From positions 49,225,417-49,289,416 of the forward strand of contig CM055895.1 in the NCBI GenBank assembly GCA_029582155.1: 64,000 bases of DNA, given 5' to 3'. The notes beneath the pieces are model-generated. The model was not told the origin of the DNA. It worked only from the letters and a program-made list of their open reading frames with translations, and did not search any database. Made by a program: the position numbers and the translations under genes. Each line of letters opens with the position of its first letter. Positions within the stretch are counted from its first letter, which is position 1. Of the stretch, positions 22,965-36,895 are shown one piece after another. Source of the stretch: Panopea generosa. Taxonomy: Eukaryota; Mollusca; Bivalvia; Adapedonta; Hiatellidae.

Positions 22965-23385
22965 GAATTGATATGGTATCACGCATATGTTCAAGACAAC
23001 ATATGCAGTTTCATGAATTAATATGGTATCACGCATATGTTCAAGACAACATATGCAGTTTCATGGATTGATATGGTATCACGCATATATTCAAGACAAC
23101 GTATGCAGTTTCATGAATTGATATGGTATCACGCATATGTTCAAGACAGCATATGCAGTTTCATGAATTGATATGATATCACGCATATGTTTAAGACAAC
23201 ATATGCAGTTTCATGAGTTGATATAAGACAACATATGCAGTTCCATGAATTGATATGGTAGCACGCATATGTTCAAGACAACATATGCAGTTTCATGAGT
23301 TGATATAAGACAACATATGCAGTTCCATGAATTGATATGGCAGCACGCATATGTTCAAGACAACATATGCAGTTTCATGACGCTT
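22965..23385 (+). repeat. 50-bp minisatellite with a hairpin in each unit
   Basis: Eight to nine units, for example ATATGGTATC at 22971 and 23021. Each full unit holds GCATATGTT, CAAGAC, AACATATGC: a perfect 9-bp stem with a 6-base loop. Two shorter units lack the left arm of the hairpin. Confidence 0.9.
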
Positions 23386-26340
23386 GAAAAGTTCCAACCT
23401 TCCTCCAGAATATAAACACTCTAGATTCCAACGTACTTCAAACTGGAAGAACGGATCTGTCCTTTGGTCATCTTAGTAGGCAAATCGTTACATCAATAAA
23501 AAATAATTATGTTTCGTACACAGGCCAGCGGTAATAATGTATTTCATTTTGAAGAGTGTGTTCTCGAGAATGGATGAATCATTTCTATAAATATTATGGC
23601 AACTTCCCGTGGAGCATGCTTAGGTTATTTCAGATAGGCATCAACCAACTATGTTCGGTATTCTACCATATTGCAGTGTAAATACCAGAGTTAAACTCGT
23701 AGTTTAGTTTATCTGTATGGGTTTATTTGCATTTCAACAGAATAAACTATTTATTAAACGGCACTCAGTGCACCATATTATCGCTCCTGAGATCAGCTTG
23801 GCGATCCGCAGTACTAGACACGCCATGCCTCTGCAAGTCACTGACTACTTTCTTACATATTAAGATATGGAGGATTGTTGGAGGGTCATGGCTGTTGAAT
23901 AAAGTTCATGGCCAATCAACATGATGGTCGGCAGGGATTCAATCTCACGATCACGGGAAATCGAATAAATGCATATTCGACTTTCATAGTGTATAAGTTT
24001 TGATTTTATTTTATGTCTTTGAAAATAACTTTATAATAAATGGCGACTTCCGATAACATTGAAATCGAATTTACTGACACTAAGCAATGTCCATTCTTAC
24101 AGTTATGAATCTGTAACTATATGGAGACATTATTTCTTACATATTACTGGCTAAAAGTTCCTATCTAAAAATCATAATATTTTACAAGCAAAATGAAGAC
24201 ATGTTGAAGTGGTATTTAAAGGAAATTATAAATAAACATTGATTTAAAGTGAATTAGGTCAAGCTCACTTAATATATAATGTCATCACGTGGCATGTTTA
24301 ATCTCATTAAGCTCAGCCAGCTTTCACCGTTGAAACGTAACTTTGATTGGTTGAAATATAAAAAAAACATGTAGATACATTTTAGTTAAATAGTGTCATA
24401 GTTTCAATGTTTAATTACATTGTTTTGTCGATAAACAGATATATTTATGTAATATAACCTATCCATTTCAATTACATGAAAATAAATACAAGGAAAGCAC
24501 AGTTCAGGTGAAAGTTAAACAGTATGCCTAATTGTTTCACATTATGCTTATTTTCAAGACTAGAAATTCGTTTAAAACCATGACCTATTGTTAGACCGGT
24601 GAAACATAGAAATACTGACAGACTGGGAGAAAAAAAATCTATACTTCTTAAATAGTAAAACGCAGAAATGTCGCTTTGATTTATCCCCATATGCAGGAAC
24701 TGTTTTGTGAAGTTTTATTTACTTTCAATTGATTTACTTTTATATAGCATGACCTGAGCACATAAAAGCAAAGTAGTGTAAATAAAAAAGCGTGATAAGT
24801 TATATCTAACTGGATTATTTATATGCTAGGTGATAGTTAAGTACTCACTGTAGTCTCCATGCTATCGTTAATATGAAGACCGGCGGTGATTATTCCAGCA
24901 CAATGTGTTAGATATGTGTCATTAACGGGTTATGTGAACGTTACAGAGGCATCACCTATAATTTTAGTGTCAGTAAATGGCTTCCATATTATTGAATCAG
25001 GAACAGTAACTTGCAGTTAGAGATGATTGACTGGTTGTTTCACAGTAGTTTATCATATATATGTTCTTTATTTCCTACATTAGCGCAGAGAAACATTTAT
25101 GGTATCACATTAAGAACATAGTAACATTAATATGAACAGCAAACTACATATAAAAGCATATACTTATTGAATAGATTAAAGCAAACAGGACAATAACTGA
25201 AAGGGGTATATCAGGGGGAAAAAGCTATGATGTCTTGAATAACGAAATACTGATTTAAATGGATTAGAAGTATCTCAAATGTCAACAAAACATGACAATA
25301 TCGATATTTAAATTGACATATCAGTTTGGTAGTGCTTCGAATACTGTCTTCACCAGGCATAGTCGCCATATAGCTAAAATTGTTGAACGCGACGAAAAAA
25401 ACAAACAAATGCTCACGGTAATTTGATAATGTGTCTTGGCGTTTCTTTATCTGTTCAGAACATGTTAACATAAATGCAAACCAGCATGTGAGGGTTTAAA
25501 ACGTGGTTTACTATTTGGTCAGTTTCTACCGTGACTTATAAACATTATTAAAAAAAGGTTAAAATACTAGGTCAGGTGCCATGAAAATAATTAAGTCCGT
25601 TAATTTATTTACTCTCAAATAGTGCGCTTAATTTAAGTATGGAATTGGGTTTAAGTAAAATAGCAGACTTAGGATTTTTTCGTGAAATCGGGGCCAGTGA
25701 CGTGGGTGAAGACTTGTTAATGTATATATGACCACATAAACGTGTGAGCGTAAGTCGTTCTCCCGTCAAGTCAATCATTGATGTAATTATTTTATTTGAA
25801 TGTCACTAGATCTCAGCTTCAACCGATAATGATATTTTATTGGTTTTAAACATATTGTATTGTCAATATAATAATACATGTATACAGCAAATGGGTTAGG
25901 TTACAAGTTCTCTAAACGTAGATTCGACACTTTCCTTCAGTTTTCAAACACGATTCAACTGACAATGGCTATGTAAAAATAATTGTTAGAATTGACACAC
26001 GATCATTGAGATTTTTAGTGTTTATTCAAAACTACCACTTTTATTGATTGCTCATTCGCGAATATCTTGTTAGACTGATTTATATTTTGAGTTAAATAAA
26101 AGACGTGAAATGTGAAACAAAACTGTCTGGGAGTAATGCTTTAGGCTTTTAAAAATCTATTATACATAAACTTTGGAAAATAAACTGCCACTTAATTGAA
26201 CAACAAAGCCATTTTAATGGCTGGAATGTCAGTTTAGAGAATGCGATCAATATTGATAAGTAATCAGGAATCTAATCAAACCATCGCTGAGGGAAACAAT
26301 TGCTCCTGTAATAAACCAGTAGATGTGTAGAGATAATAAG
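23386..26340. other. No gene recognised
   Basis: AT-rich; no domain-bearing frame, RNA gene or clear repeat found. Confidence 0.5.
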
Positions 26341-26344
26341 AGGA

Positions 26345-29118
26345 ACAGTAATGTTAACAGTGAACATCAGCATACATGATACTAGGTTCAGAAACGTTCA
26401 CAGTGAACATCAGTCTACATGATACTAGGTTCAGTACCGTTAACAGTGAACATCAGCCTACATGATGATAGGTTCGGACCGTTAACAGTGAACATCAGCG
26501 TACATGATACTAGGTTCAGTAACGTTAACAGTGAACCTCGGCCTACATGGTACTAGGTTCAGTAACGTTAACAGTGAACATCAACCCACATAATACTAGG
26601 TTCAGTACCGTAAACAGTGAACATCGGCCTACATGATACTAGGTTCAGTACCGTTAAACGTGAACATCAGCCCATAGGATACTACGTTCAGTATCGTTAA
26701 CAGTGAACATCAGCCTACATTATACTAGGTTTAGTACCGTTAACAGTGAACATCGGCCTACATAATAATAGGTTCATTACCGTTACCAGTGAACATCAGC
26801 CTACATAATACTAGTTCATTACCGTTAACAGTGAACATCAACCTACATGATACTACGTTCAGTACCGTTAAACGTGAACATCAGCCCATAGGATACTACG
26901 TTCAGTATCGTTAACAGTGAACATCAGCCTACATTATACTAGGTTTAGTACCGTTAACAGTGAACATCGGCCTACATAATAATAGGTTCATTACCGTTAA
27001 CAGTGAACATCAGCCTACATAATACTAGTTCATTACCGTTAACAGTGAACATCAACCTACATGATACTAGGTTCAGTACCGTTAAACGTGAACATCAGCC
27101 CATAGGATACTACGTTCAGTATCGTTAACAGTGAACATCAGCCTACATTATACTAGGTTTAGTACCGTTAACAGTGAACATCGGCCTACATAATAATAGG
27201 TTCATTACCGTTAACAGTGAACATCAGCCTACATAATACTAGTTCATTACCGTTAACAGTGAACATCAACCTACATGATACTACGTTCAGTACCGTTAAA
27301 CGTGAACATCAGCCCATATGATACTACGTTCAGTACCGTTAACAGTGAACATCAGCCTACATTATACTAGGTTAAGTACCGTTAACAATGAACATCGGCC
27401 TACATAATAATAGGTTCAGTAACGTTAACAGTGAACATCAGCCCATATGATACTAGGTTCATTACCGTTAACAGTGAACATCAGCCCACATGATACTAGG
27501 TTAAGTACCGTTAACAGTGAACATCAGCCTATATGATACTAGGTTCATTACCGTTAACAGTGAACATCAGCCCACATAATACTTGGTTCAGTACCGTTAA
27601 CAGTGAACATCAGCCCACATGATACTAGGTTCATTACCGTTAACAGTGAACATCAGCCCACATGATACTAGATTAAGTACCGTTAACAGTGAACATCAGC
27701 CTATATGATACTAGGTTCAGTACCGTTAACAGTGAACATCAGCCCACATGATACTAGGTTAAGTACTGTTAAACGTGAACATCAGCCTATATGATACTAG
27801 GTTCAGTACCGTTAACAGTGAACATCGGCCTACATGATGATAGGTTCGGACCGTTAACAGTGAACATCAGCGTACATGATACTAGGTTCAGTAACGTTAA
27901 CAGTGAACCTCGGCCTACATGATACTAGGTTCAGTAACGTTAACAGTGAACATCAACCCACATAATACTAGGTTCAGTACCGTTAACAGTGAACATCGGC
28001 CTACATGATACAAGGTTCAGTACCGTTAAACGTGAACATCAGCCCATAGGATACTACGTTCAGTACCGTTAACAGTGAACATCAGCCTACATTATACTAG
28101 GTTTAGTACCGTTAACAGTGAACATCGGCCTACATAATAATAGGTTCATTACCGTTAACAGTGAACATCAGCCTACATAATACTAGTTCATTACCGTTAA
28201 CAGTGAACATCAACCTACATGATACTACGTTCAGTACCGTTAAACGTGAACATCAGCCCATATGATACTACGTTCAGTACCGTTAACAGTGAACATCAGC
28301 CTACATTATACTAGGTTTAGTACCGTTAACAATGAACATCAGCCCATATGATACTAGGCTCATTACCGTTAACAGTGAACATCAGCCCACATGATACTAG
28401 GTTAAGTACCGTTAACAGTGAACATCAGCCTATATGATACTAGGTTCATTACCGTTAACAATGAACATCAGCCTACATAATACTTGGTTCAGTACCGTTA
28501 ACAGTGAACATCAGCCCACATGATACTAGGTTCATTACCGTTAACAGTGAACATCAGCCCACATGATACTAGGTTAAGTACCGTTAACAGTGAACATCTG
28601 CCTATATGATACTAGGTTCAGTACCGTTAACAGTGAACATCAGCCCACATGATACTACGTTAAGTACCGTTAAACGTGAACATCAGCCTATATGATACTA
28701 GGTTCAGTATCGTTACCAGTGAACATCGGCCTACATGATACTAAGTTCAGTACCATTAACAGTGAACATCAGCCCACATGATACTAGGTTCATTACCGTT
28801 AACAGTGAACATCAGCCCACATGATACTAGGTTAAGTACCGTTAACAGTGAACATCAGCCTATATGATACTAGGTTCAGTACCGTTAACAGTGAACATCA
28901 GCCCACATGATACTACGTTAAGTACCGTTAAACGTGAACATCAGCCTATATGATACTAGGTTCAGTACCGTTACCAGTGAACATCGGCCTACATGATACT
29001 AAGTTCAGTAACGTTAACAGTGAACATCAGCCTACAAAATACTAGGTTCAGTAACGTTGACAGAGAATATAACCCTACATGAACTTAGTTCAGTAACGTT
29101 AACAGTGAACATCAGTGC
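26345..29118 (+). repeat. 43-bp satellite array, about 64 copies, higher-order structure
   Basis: The monomer contains CGTTAACAGTGAACATCAG then CCTACATGATACTAGGTTCA. Five-monomer higher-order units of 214 bases repeat exactly: the diagnostic TTAAACGTGAACATCAGCCC variant recurs at about 26655, 26869, 27083 and 27297, and again at 28027 and 28241. A rarer variant, GGTTCGGACC, occurs at 26471 and 27843, showing a further duplication of about 1.37 kb. All copies are head-to-tail with no unique spacers. No transcription or coding signal. Confidence 0.95.
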
Positions 29119-29955
29119 TTACAATGCTGTCTCAAGCAGACACAGTCCTGATATAGCTGAACAATTGTTGCTCATGCATGCTTTGTATAAGATTTATAAA
29201 TTATTGTAAATATATTTTAGCATGAGCGCTTTCCGTAAATTATTCGTTAATATGGAAAGTTAGTTGCCACATGTCATTGAATTGCAACCAAAGATTGCTT
29301 TATTTTGCGGAAATAACATCAACCAACGTTACCTTTTTCGTTTTCCCTCCTGTATCTAAAAATGAATCAGCTAAATACTTACCATTGAGAAACTGAATAT
29401 TCATCTATATTTCATTGTGTATGTATTTCATGTGTTTAACTGTTCTGTGTAGAGTTACTACTTGCAATTGTTAATCAATACACGTAATGTTTTCGACATG
29501 TTTGTTTGTATGTTTTTGTTTCGCCTTTTTTCATCAGTGTTTCAGTTATTTAATGAAGGTGTGCGGACTTGATCATCGTTTCTGACAGTAGAACACAATT
29601 CATGACCAAACATCACATAGATTGTGGCCGGGTGTGAATTCGAACTCTCGTCTTTTGGATAGACAAAAAGAGTTCTTCTGCCTCTGATAGGTGGGCCCGC
29701 CAATTTTGTATGAAAATGAACCTTATTTACATCTATTAATCATCAAAAGTCTGTTTGTAAAAAACAAATATTCAGGTTTTAGGTGTATATGACAAATATA
29801 GTGATATCATTTTTTATTTTAAAGTAATTGGTAAATTTAAAAGAAATAATTATATAATAAACAGTATGAAACCTACTTTTTTCATCTACATTTCAGGTTG
29901 GAGTTGTTAAGTTCTATCTTGGTAATTCAAAATTCAATGTAAATCGGATCATTGC
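29119..29955. other. No gene recognised; possible tRNA-like SINE remnant
   Basis: Around 29620-29700 the minus strand contains a B-box-like phrase (GAGAGTTCGAATTCACACC). No body of a known SINE family follows. The rest is AT-rich and unassigned. Confidence 0.35.
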
Positions 29956-29959
29956 TGTT

Positions 29960-30180
29960 GTCAGTTTATTATTTATTTTAGCTCAATTAATTACTTATTT
30001 TAGCTCGATTGCGATGTTAGCTCAGAGCTTACATGAATCACTCTAAAGTCTGTTCTCTTGTCCGCTTCCTGGGTAGAACCAGTACCGAGTGGTGTTTTTG
30101 AGAGTCCAACGGGCCGAACCCGAAACATTTAGTGAGAGCGGCCAACACCAAGATAACGTTAACATTACCAAGACTAGTTG
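29960..30180 (-). repeat. tRNA-derived SINE, family A (reverse)
   Basis: The plus strand shows the reversed tail TTTTAGCTCGATTGCGATG, AGTCTGTTCTCTTGTCCGCT, TGGGTAGAACCAGTACCGAG and AACGGGCCGAACCCG, matching 60505-60690 and, in reverse, 16528-16712. Confidence 0.7.
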
Positions 30181-32484
30181 TCTAACATTATAGTATAATA
30201 CATTTGTTATTACATGTAGATAAAACAATAGTATCGCAACATGAATTTCTATACACATTAATGTATACTTTAACCTAGTATCTTATATATGATATATTAT
30301 AACAGCATGTTAAATCGTTTTATAAACAACGCACAAGTGCTGTAAAACTGAATTCTGAAAGTACGAGTAAACTAAACAAATTGTGAATAGTCCTAGGGTT
30401 ATGACAGCAAGAAATGTCGGTGTGTCAACAGACCACACCTGTGCGTTTAACGAATCCTTGTATGTTTTTGTTACTAATTTAATCATTTATTCCTACACTA
30501 GTTCTTCTTCAGATTGTCAGATTTGGTCAGATTTATGTATACGTATCCAAATCGTATCGATATCGGCAAAGTGTTTGAGTGATTGGACAGTTGCACATTT
30601 ATTGAACCAATGTACAATGGTTTATCAGCGCATGTTCTGATTTACAAGGTTCTGAAGAATATTTTTAGTTCGAATAATATGTTTAGAGTGTTCATCAAAC
30701 CATTTGTTGCATACCAGCTAAAAGTTTACATGCTTTCATTCCAGCCTAACTATTTGGATGTTCGCATAAACTCACAACAATGGAAGATATTTACTTCTAG
30801 CGACATCTAGCCTAAATTGCTTCTGTTTAAGAGTACCCTTATCTTATTAAGATCAAAATGCACTACAAACCTGTGAACTTCATTTTACTTACATAGCGTA
30901 TCTTTCATTCTCTCCCATAAGGATTTATAATGCCAAATGGGGAGCCATCAACCTGAACTCAAATGTTTATCGGAATCCCTGGCAAATTGCTGCATTTAGT
31001 TAAGTGAAATATTTTTACTTGTTATAACACTCATTTCTTAAATATCGTAATTACTGGTTATAACAATAAAATGTGTAACGTATCTAATTATATTGCACGA
31101 TAAAATGCTACTGTGGGTAAACTAAATTTAAATAAATCTACGGAACTTGGAATATTGCAATATAAGTCTCACTATCTGTGTTTTCTTCAAAAAGGTTAAT
31201 CGGTTCTACATCACATTTTATACTTAACTCAGTAATGTCATGTTTTACACGAGGAATGCATTATATCTTTGAAACTTTGATAATTACATAACCTATGACA
31301 AAATTATATCATTTAGCCGTTAGTCACAGCGTGCCACTGAAAGTTGATGCAATTTTAATGATTTCTGCTTATTAACAATTCTCTTGGCGTTTAATGTTCA
31401 ATAACGGAACTCTTTAATCAATCACCAATATGTGTTTAGCAAGGTTTAATACATTTACATATAAAACTATGAGCATTTGAACAATGGCAATGACTAAATT
31501 ACTGTAGTTTTTACGTCGAACGTGAGTTTGTGTAGAACGTAACCCTTTCAATAGCTCGAATAAATAGGAGCACAAAGTTCTAACATTGAAATGCATCTGA
31601 AATCCTAATACCTGATACAAGGAACCTTTCAAATTAAGAACGTATCTAAGAACAATATAGCAGACTCGTTTGTGAAAAGAGTTATAATAATGTTATTATA
31701 AATGCAATGCAACTACGATCCTTATTGCTGTTTGAAGCCGTATACTGCCGGTTTTTGCGTCACACTGAATGGACCGAGTCAAAACTTCAGGTGTCGTCTT
31801 ACAGCTACATGTACATATGCCTAGTATTTAATTGTATAATTCTGTATTGTAATTCATAATTGGACATACAAAAGGCCAGACACTTGGTGTAGTTTGGGCC
31901 TTTTTCATGCTCATATTGTTTAACTTTATATTAAAGGACCAGTCAGAAGTTAATAAAAAAACACACTTTGATCTTAAACTCTCTTACTTAACCAGGTCAA
32001 GTATTATTGTAAAGAATTTCTGACATAAGCGTAAATTGGAGAGAAATATCTGTGCTGCAAAATGATCTCTTTTGGCATTATTTATTTTGTTTTTACTGAC
32101 AGTAAATGTTTAATATATCAGTGATTTTCCTTGAAGACTGTCAAATTGAAACACATTATTGTCATTCGTATGTCTGGAAATACAATCAGAAAAACACAGA
32201 TTGTCAATTTCGTAGTGTATAAAATGGTATTATGGTATGGCATTACTGGGATTACAAAACATATCACCAAGTATATGACATAGATTACAAACACTGTGTT
32301 ATCTTAATCGGTCCAGATTGTATTAGGCAAGTTAAACTTTTTTTTTTGTGTTATTATTATATAATATAAATAAAACACTTGGTTTCCATACAAAAATACA
32401 AAGGAAAGATCCGGAAGCTGGCACATTTAAGTTATTAGTTGATCGGTAGATTTGGTGGAATTGATGATATGTATTGGTAATATG

Positions 32485-32488
<4 letters not shown>
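30181..32488. other. No gene recognised
   Basis: AT-rich; two overlapping plus frames (30383-30810) have no domains or splice support. Confidence 0.5.

Positions 32489-32545
<57 letters not shown>
32489..32545. repeat. (TA)n microsatellite
   Basis: About 28 uninterrupted TA units; a short AAT run follows near 32598. Confidence 0.95.
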
Positions 32546-32548
<3 letters not shown>

Positions 32549-33595
32549 ATCTCTTAAAGATAGTGCAACAATCACGTCAGTCTAGACTCGTTACAATAAT
32601 AATAATAATAATATGGAGGTCAAAGTAAGAACTTTATGTTTCTTGATAGTTGCTTGTTGAATTAACATGGACTGGTAAGAAAGAAAACAAAATGTATCGT
32701 ATTATTATACATTAAAACAGGTATCATGTTTGTTACACAAATACAAATCATGTTTGCAGTTAAATATAAGTAATACAATTTCGTTCTATTTATATCAAAT
32801 AGTGATTTCTTAATATATGCTTATACACATATGGCTTATGCATGCCAATTAGTACATGTATAGACTGAGTCTATATGATGTAATCCACACAACCTTTTAA
32901 GAAATAGAACGCAGTTTAAATTACAATGCATCCTAGTCAGCCATTAGAGGAAACCCCACTTTCCAGGACATTTTGATGAATTTGACTGTCATGAATATCA
33001 TATAACTATTACTTTTATACTAGAACAGAATAAAGTGAATATTGCCACAACAATACACGGGTTTGTACAACGGAAATATTTTCATCTGAGTAACTGTATC
33101 AAAACAAAGCAACAACAGTTCATGCAGTCATTACTTTCAATTTTTAAAAAGCTACATACCAATGACGCTTCGATACGGTAATACAAATTCCGTGTTCATA
33201 TTTGTATATTAATTGGATTCATACATTTAAATTTCACAATATTTTATAAAGATAACGCACCAATAACAATCTTATTTACAGACTGTTTTCAAGATATAAT
33301 TACATTTCGGTATTGCCATTTTTATTTGAATTTAATAGACGTTTCCCAATTTAATGAGCCCCCGTTTCGTTGTCACTTCGAAGTCGTATTGATTTTGCTA
33401 ATCTCATCAATTTACACCATGCTCTTGTATCATCTAAGTGGTGCTACATATAATTGCACTGTCTCGTTGTATGGTGTAATGATTAAAGAAGAACAAGGCC
33501 AGGTGCTGCCGGAAACCAAATTTATGTTCCACAGAAGCAGTTTTGTTACTTACAGTTCCTAGTTTACCCACCTTTTTATGTAGTGTATATATTAC

Positions 33596-33760
33596 GATAC
33601 TACTGTATTTAGTTATATTATCTATGTATTGATTATGTCAGCAGCTTTAACTTTATAATGCATTGTTTGAAATGTATAACTTGTTCCCAATTACTGCCCT
33701 TTCTTTAGATATCAGATATCAAACATGTGGTAATAATATAATTATTGTAAATAATTAAGT
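33596..33760 (+). repeat. Diverged direct repeat of 34240-34445
   Basis: Ordered matches: TATTGATTATGTCAGCAGC with TATTGATTATGTTATCAGC, AACTTGTTCCCAATTACTGC with AACTTGTTCTCAATTATTGC, and AGATATCAGATATCAAAC with AGATACCAGATATCAAAC. An old local duplication. Confidence 0.7.
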
Positions 33761-34239
33761 TTGTGTGGTTAATCAATCGTCTGTGCCGATATTAAGTTGT
33801 CATTACCTTTAGTACCCTTACCTTCCATTTCCAACACAGAAACATGAACATATTTTAGCAGTCGCATTTTTCATCAAACCGCCAATATCACCACTTCGCC
33901 GCCTGGCTTGTAATGAAATACATTTAGATATGGAGTTTGGTAGCTTTATGACTATAAGTCCATATTTTTGATGCAGGGACGGCTGGTTGTTTGTGATTTA
34001 TTATTATTTGTTTTATGAATTTCTTATATCACTTTTATTTCCACAGTTGGAGCGGATAGCTGCTCGCCTTTTGCTGTAGGAGTGTTTTAATTAATTACAG
34101 AAATGTATTATTGAAATTTTCTAACTAAACATATTATGTAACATTGTTGGTTAAATAGTCATGTATATAACATCGTACGCAAACCATGATATAATGTAAT
34201 CGATTATATATCACATTAAATCGTTTAATAATGTATGTA

Positions 34240-34445
34240 TTACGGTATTACGTCACTTATTCATATTATTCCATATATTGATTATGTTATCAGCAACACA
34301 GTTGTGGTGTCCTTGGCCTTTGAATGAATTACATCTTAATGTAAAACTTGTTCTCAATTATTGCCGTTCTCTTAGATACCAGATATCAAACTAATGGTGA
34401 TATAATATTATTATTTCTAAGATCGTTATGAAATACTGTAAATAA
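34240..34445 (+). repeat. Diverged direct repeat of 33596-33760
   Basis: See the partner: same block order with short insertions. No known element recognised. Confidence 0.7.
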
Positions 34446-35199
34446 TATTCATACTTATGACATTGATATGTCTTAGAACGCAAAGCGAAGACCGCAGATG
34501 GCCAAGTTCACAGTGTTTTCAATGTTTTGAATCAATAACTGGGGTTGCAAAACAAGCTATCTAATGTATTTACTGTCATGCGTTGTTCTCATTAAATGGT
34601 CCTACCGGTTCCAATATATAAATGGTAATGGAATTGAAAAATAAGGTAACTATCCTTGCAATTGCTATAAATAGTAGTAATATCTAAATAAGATAGGATA
34701 ACATATATATAAATATGAATATCACTAATTACATGAAAAAATATTTAGACATTATTAATTGAAATGGAGACGTGGGGCTTTTGATGTGTAATATTACTGT
34801 ATTTTATACCTTGTTATAGTCATACATTTATACATGATAATAAACGTAAAAGAGCTATTTCCTTTTCTTCAGCTTTAATAAGAATGATCCAATAAAAAAC
34901 TGCAAAGAAATATTATACAGTTTATTTCTATGATTATTGTGCAAATTTCAAAACTAGAGTGACACAACTAGTTTTATGAAACAAATGTTAACCTCAAAGT
35001 TTCAGAGACCAATATTTATATATTGTTCCCAGTTTATAAGTGAAAAGTTTGAATTGATGCGTAGTCAATATCTTTTTACTCTTTCTTTCTTAAGAAAACT
35101 TTGGGAATATTTGTCGATTTCTTCGAAATATCTTCTTTTTTTTATCATCGTGTTATCATTGAAGTTATATGGTGATTTATGTATTTTCGAAAGAGAATT

Positions 35200-35425
35200 C
35201 TATATCCCGAAGTGGATTTCCGTATTCCCGAAGGTGACTTTCGTATTCCCAATGGTGATTTCCGTATTCCCGAAGGTGACTTCTGTATTCCCGGTGGCGA
35301 ATTCCGTATTCCTATTAGTGATTTCCATACTCTCGAAGGTGATTTCCGTCAATCCGATGGTGATTTTCGTAATACCGAAGTTGATTTCCGTATTCTCGGT
35401 AGAGATTTCCGTGTTCCCGAAAGTG
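35200..35425 (+). repeat. 24-bp minisatellite (left arm)
   Basis: GATTTCCGTATTCCCGAAGG plus a 4-base tail recurs about nine times in register. Because the unit is 24 bases, two overlapping frames stay open (FRIPEGD-type and VFPKVTS-type repeats). The inverted counterpart is 59240-59460. Unlikely to be a protein: both frames begin and end outside recognisable gene context. Confidence 0.85.
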
Positions 35426-35969
35426 GAATTGAAACTTCATTAATCATAATTGTTTTATCAAATGACTATTTCTTAGCGTAAACAATGACAGTCTACTGCT
35501 TCGTTAATGAAACAAACGACCTGAATTGTTATATAAGTGTAGACGTTATTAAGTGGAATCAAAGGCTCATTAATTCACAATGTGTTATTGCCGTAGTAAA
35601 ACAATTTGTTCATACGTTCCAACACGTTGCCCTATAAATGCACTCTCGGTAATGTATCAGTAATGGGTTTTGAAATACGCTAGTAATTCATTATTTACTT
35701 TTAGGAAATGAGGCCAGTTATCAGGGTGGGGTGAGTTTTATGTTTCATATGTTATTATCTAATCATTATCTTCATCGCGTGCTTTGCCAAATAAATTAGT
35801 CTTTAAGTCTGGATTTTGTACCACGGTAAATGTTTCACTTATTGAAATAAGCTGTTGTCTACTAGCTAGTTTCCTATGGGCATTAGAGAAAGGAATACAT
35901 TATCTATGTTTAACCTATTTGCGAAAAACTCAAGAATTTACATGAATCGCTTTCAAATTCGTTTTATGG

Positions 35970-36590
35970 ACAGTTTATTTAGTGATAGAGGCCTCTGGCC
36001 CATACACATTTATATACAAGTACATAGTAATAACAGTGTTTACGTTGTCAGTGATATTACATAATCTACATGAAAATGCAATTGAAACATAATTGTCAAT
36101 AATAATACACAATATACATGAAAATGCAATTGAAACATAAGTTATGCTATAAAACATTTAAACACATTTTGTATACATGTAGATACAATTAAAGATATAT
36201 AAACAAATGGTGTATAAAACTAATGTTCCACGCTCATTCATAGCATAATAAAAATACATTGCAAGATTTCTAATATCATTTCTGCCTTTTGAGTATATTT
36301 TATAATTTACTCCATGTTGGTAGAATATACTTTTTTGGTATGAATGTGTGTCGTAGAGAAAGATATTTCGGACAAATAAGAACAAAGTGATAATCTGACT
36401 CTATGGTATTGACACAGTATAGACACATTCTTTGTTTATTTGGCATGCCTAAATGTGTTCCGCTCTCTATCATAGGCTTATGTTCAGACAGTCTAAAACT
36501 GGCAATAGCTCTGCAAAATTGTATAATATCTACAACCTTAAGGTAGTATTCTGTTTGAAAATACGTTAAAAAATATCTATAACTGAGTTG
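35970..36590 (-). mobile_element. 5'-truncated LINE, left arm only
   Basis: The minus strand encodes FRLSEHKPMIESGTHLG, CLYC and SDYHFVLICPKY, equivalent to CSTHTLMIEKGRHL, CPIC and EDEFHFFFECNEY near the C-terminus of the LINE at 43.3-46.0 kb, followed by the same 3' end (GGGCCAGAGGCCTCTATCAC against GGGCCGGAGGCCTATATTAC). The frame is shifted in the middle (about 36385). The corresponding place in the right arm lacks it, so it inserted after the arms formed or was lost from the other. Confidence 0.7.
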
Positions 36591-36594
36591 TTGT

Positions 36595-36895
36595 ATGCGG
36601 TTAAGCGTCGTCTTCGACAACTTTTCAGTTATATCGCAGTGGTGTCTATTTGAGATAGTATTTTAAACGCTGCTAAACATGAGTAACATGTCGCAGACAT
36701 ATGGTATGATTACCATCTAAGTCACATTCTCCTCAAATCGGGTCGATCAGACCTAGAACTATCCTCTAAATAATGAGCTCCAAACGAGGATACTTCTAGT
36801 GCGATTTTTAAAGTATCTAGTATGGCCCGGACGCGATTCGATCCCACGACCTTCCGCTTGTTAGGCGAACGTTATACTCTTAAGATAACTGCTGC
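36595..36895 (-). repeat. SINE family C, shared by both arms
   Basis: Reverse-orientation copy with B-box-like GGGATCGAATCGCGTCCGGG on minus. Its inverted partner is 58150-58375, so it predates the arm duplication. Confidence 0.7.

Noticed and set aside
26345..29118. CRISPR-like array
   Set aside because: Units are contiguous 43-bp satellite monomers with no unique spacers, in a eukaryotic context.
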